From an uncultured Kangiella sp. (GTDB taxonomy: Bacteria > Pseudomonadota > Gammaproteobacteria > Enterobacterales > DSM-103792): a DNA stretch of 7,076 nt. Below, piece by piece: positions 5,129 to 7,076 of this stretch. The translations under genes were made by a program, and so were the position numbers. Every line of letters begins with the position of its first letter. The stretch's first letter is position 1. The stretch lies in NCBI GenBank assembly GCA_946481205.1, contig CAMLNB010000184.1, forward strand, positions 1 through 7,076, read 5' to 3'. The notes beneath the pieces are model-generated. The model worked only from the letters and a program-made list of their open reading frames with translations, was not told where the DNA came from and made no database searches.

Positions 5129-7076
5129 AGCGCTTTGATTTGGAGCGGCCCGGCGTCAAACCGCTGCTATTGCTGGCGATCGGCACCGCCCTGTTACCGT
5201 TGTGGCTGAAAGTGCCGAGCTGGGTTGGCGTCATCAGCGCATTGGTGCTGCTGTCGGCAACCGGTATCGGCAGTCGACTGCCGCGCTGGTTGTTGCTGGT
5301 GCTGGTGCTGGCCGCGGCGGCGGGCGTGGTGTTCCAGCATCGCGGATTGTTCACTCGCGACGCGGGCTTGTCGCTGATTGTGCTGATGGCCAGCTTCAAA
5401 TTGCTGGAGCTGAAAAGCTACCGCGACGCCATGCTGATCAGCGCACTCAGTTTCTTCCTGACTTTCGTCGGCTTGTTGTTTTACCAATCGCTGGCGGTCG
5501 CGCTGTATCTGTTCCTGCTGCTGCCGATGCACACCGCGACCGTGCTGATCCTGCATCGCCTCGATGGCTGGACCGGTTTGCTGACGCTGGCCAAAGACAG
5601 CGGCCGTTTTGTCTTGCTGGCACTGCCGCTGGTCGCGTTGCTATACGTATTTTTTCCGCGGCTTTCGGCACCACTCTGGCGTCTGCCCGGCAGCGGTATT
5701 ACCGGTCCCACCGACTCGATGACCATCGGTGACGTGCAATCGCTGGCGCTGTCTGACGAGCTGGCATTCCGAGTCAAGTTTGACGGCGCTCCGCCGCCGG
5801 AAAACGAGCGCTATTGGCGCGGTACAGTGCTGTCGGATTTCGATGGTTTGACATGGAACGTCGGCATACCGCACACGCCTGAAGTATTGGAGCCGCTCAG
5901 CGAGCCGATCAGCTATCAGGTGGTATTGGAGCCGACACGGTTACGCTGGTTGTACGCGCTGGACATTCCGCAATCGGTCGAGTCGACTCAGCGAACACGC
6001 CGTGCTTGGAACGCGACACTACAGCTGTCTGGTCCCATCAGGCAGCGGTTGGAGTACAAAGTTAGGTCAGTTCTCAACTATCGCTTGGCGGCGGAAGCCA
6101 ACGAGCCAGCACTGGCTCCCTATCTTCGCTTGCCGGATCGTGGCAATCCACGTGCGCGCAGCTATGCCACGCAACTGCGTGCTCGCTATCCGGATGCCAC
6201 TGCGTATACCAAAGCCTTACTGCGGACCATCAATTCCGACAATTTTTGGTATTCCCTGCAGGCGCCAGAGTTGGCGGAAGACACGGTCGACGACTTCTGG
6301 TTCAATCATAAGCGCGGCTTCTGCGAGCACTACGCGAATGCGGTGACCTTTCTGCTGCGAGCAGGCGGCGTACCGGCGCGGGTTGTTGTGGGTTACCAAG
6401 GTGGTGAATGGAATAGCTACGGCAATTTCCTGACCGTTCGTCATCTCGATGCGCATGCCTGGCTCGAGTTTTGGCGAGCGGGTGACGGCTGGGTACGGCT
6501 GGATCCCACTTCCGCCATAGCACCGACGCGAGTTGATCAGTCCTATCTCGATCGTATTGCACGACGTGACAGTCTGATGCCTTTCGAAGGCTGGGATACT
6601 GCCGCAACGTTGGTCGGTGACGCGGGTGGCTGGTCTGTGATCAGATGGTGGCAGGAGGCCAACCGTTGGTTCGAAGCGAATGTCACCCAGTTCAATGCCG
6701 ATGCCCAGCGCAACTGGTTTGAACGGCTCGGTTGGCCGGATATCAGCAAAACGGAACTGATTCAGGGCTTGGTTGCTGGTGTGTTGCTGATGATGCTGAT
6801 CAGCGCCTGGTTGATTTTGCGTGCCCGTCCGGTGCGCGATCCGGTCGCCCGTTTGTACGCGTCGTTCTGTCGCAAGCTTGCGCGTGCCGGGATTACGCGC
6901 CAACCGCATGAAACGCCGCAGGAATTTCTGCGCCGGGCGCAGCGGGCGTTCCCTGCTGAGCGGGGCGAATTGCGCGCATTTATCGAGATCTATTTGGCCG
7001 TGCGTTACGCCGATAGCGGCACTGAGCGTGAACTGGAAGCGCAGTGGCGCCGTTTGCGCTGGCGACGGCTGAAAGC
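5125..7076 (+). CDS. tgpA: TgpA-like DUF3488 / transglutaminase-core membrane protein, 3' end cut off
   Basis: The gene is open from the ATG at 5125 to the window end, giving 650 complete codons against about 660-680 for family members, so only the last few residues are missing. Residues 13-177 hold several closely packed hydrophobic helices (DUF3488), the last ending at LLALPLVALLYVFFPR. A large periplasmic region follows, with SDFDGLTW (237-244) and the transglutaminase-like core: RGFCEHYANA with nucleophile C400, LDAHAW with H444, and WVRLDPT with D460. The triad is complete. A further membrane helix lies at about 546-566 (LIQGLVAGVLLMMLISAWLI). A cytoplasmic DUF4129-like tail follows (RPVRDPVARLYASF, TPQEFLRRA, FIEIYLAVRY). 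In Pseudomonas aeruginosa TgpA is an essential inner-membrane protein with a periplasmic transglutaminase fold, presumably acting on the cell envelope; its substrate is not known. Overlap with the DUF58 stop indicates one operon with moxR. Use of the symbol rests on architecture and neighbours. Confidence 0.92.
   Translation, partial: MKRFDLERPGVKPLLLLAIGTALLPLWLKVPSWVGVISALVLLSATGIGSRLPRWLLLVLVLAAAAGVVFQHRGLFTRDAGLSLIVLMASFKLLELKSYRDAMLISALSFFLTFVGLLFYQSLAVALYLFLLLPMHTATVLILHRLDGWTGLLTLAKDSGRFVLLALPLVALLYVFFPRLSAPLWRLPGSGITGPTDSMTIGDVQSLALSDELAFRVKFDGAPPPENERYWRGTVLSDFDGLTWNVGIPHTPEVLEPLSEPISYQVVLEPTRLRWLYALDIPQSVESTQRTRRAWNATLQLSGPIRQRLEYKVRSVLNYRLAAEANEPALAPYLRLPDRGNPRARSYATQLRARYPDATAYTKALLRTINSDNFWYSLQAPELAEDTVDDFWFNHKRGFCEHYANAVTFLLRAGGVPARVVVGYQGGEWNSYGNFLTVRHLDAHAWLEFWRAGDGWVRLDPTSAIAPTRVDQSYLDRIARRDSLMPFEGWDTAATLVGDAGGWSVIRWWQEANRWFEANVTQFNADAQRNWFERLGWPDISKTELIQGLVAGVLLMMLISAWLILRARPVRDPVARLYASFCRKLARAGITRQPHETPQEFLRRAQRAFPAERGELRAFIEIYLAVRYADSGTERELEAQWRRLRWRRLK

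Noticed and set aside
5194..5732. Gln/His-rich minus-strand frame at 5194-5556 and plus-strand frame at 5202-5732
   Set aside because: The Gln/His richness is the reverse complement of the Leu/Val CTG and GTG codons of the TgpA membrane helices. The plus frame is the same DNA read out of phase.
6217..6909. 230-codon minus-strand frame antisense to the TgpA transglutaminase domain
   Set aside because: The plus strand encodes a full Cys-His-Asp transglutaminase core here. The antisense frame has no motif.

Overview
The window is chromosomal DNA of roughly 55-60% GC with dense, ordinary bacterial gene packing. Gene content suggests a gammaproteobacterium: a YdiY-like DUF481 outer-membrane protein, a MoxR/DUF58/TgpA cluster of the Pseudomonas type, and a two-component-regulator-propeller sensor. 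The genus cannot be decided from the sequence. I see no tRNA, rRNA, CRISPR, insertion sequence, phage or plasmid signature.

Layout. Positions 1-905 on the minus strand hold the N-terminal 301 codons of a secreted or periplasmic-facing propeller sensor that continues past the left edge. A 161-base divergent intergenic region (906-1066) follows. It contains a repeated 9-mer and a stem-loop just upstream of a strong ribosome binding site. Next on the plus strand come a DUF481 beta-barrel protein (1067-1807) and a glycerate 2-kinase of the MOFRL type (about 1855-3075). The kinase start is unclear: only TTG is available, and it has no good ribosome binding site. A strong imperfect inverted repeat (3077-3110) lies immediately after the kinase stop and probably separates the two transcription units.

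From 3180 to the right edge lies a compact plus-strand operon: a MoxR-type AAA+ ATPase (GTG start), a membrane-anchored DUF58 protein 32 bases later, and a TgpA-like DUF3488-transglutaminase protein overlapping the DUF58 stop as ATGA. The last gene reads open to the window end (650 complete codons) and is nearly full length. It has an intact Cys-His-Asp triad in a periplasmic domain between membrane segments. In known systems the MoxR ATPase and its DUF58 partner act as a chaperone-like pair on envelope or metal-binding proteins. The transglutaminase-fold protein is a membrane enzyme of unclear substrate that is essential in Pseudomonas aeruginosa.

Overall this is a conserved core-type region rather than an accessory island. 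I do not see convincing evidence for a novel system. The points most worth a second look are the 5' leader of the DUF481 gene, the start and motif drift of the glycerate kinase, and the chained mini-ORFs that end on the moxR start codon.
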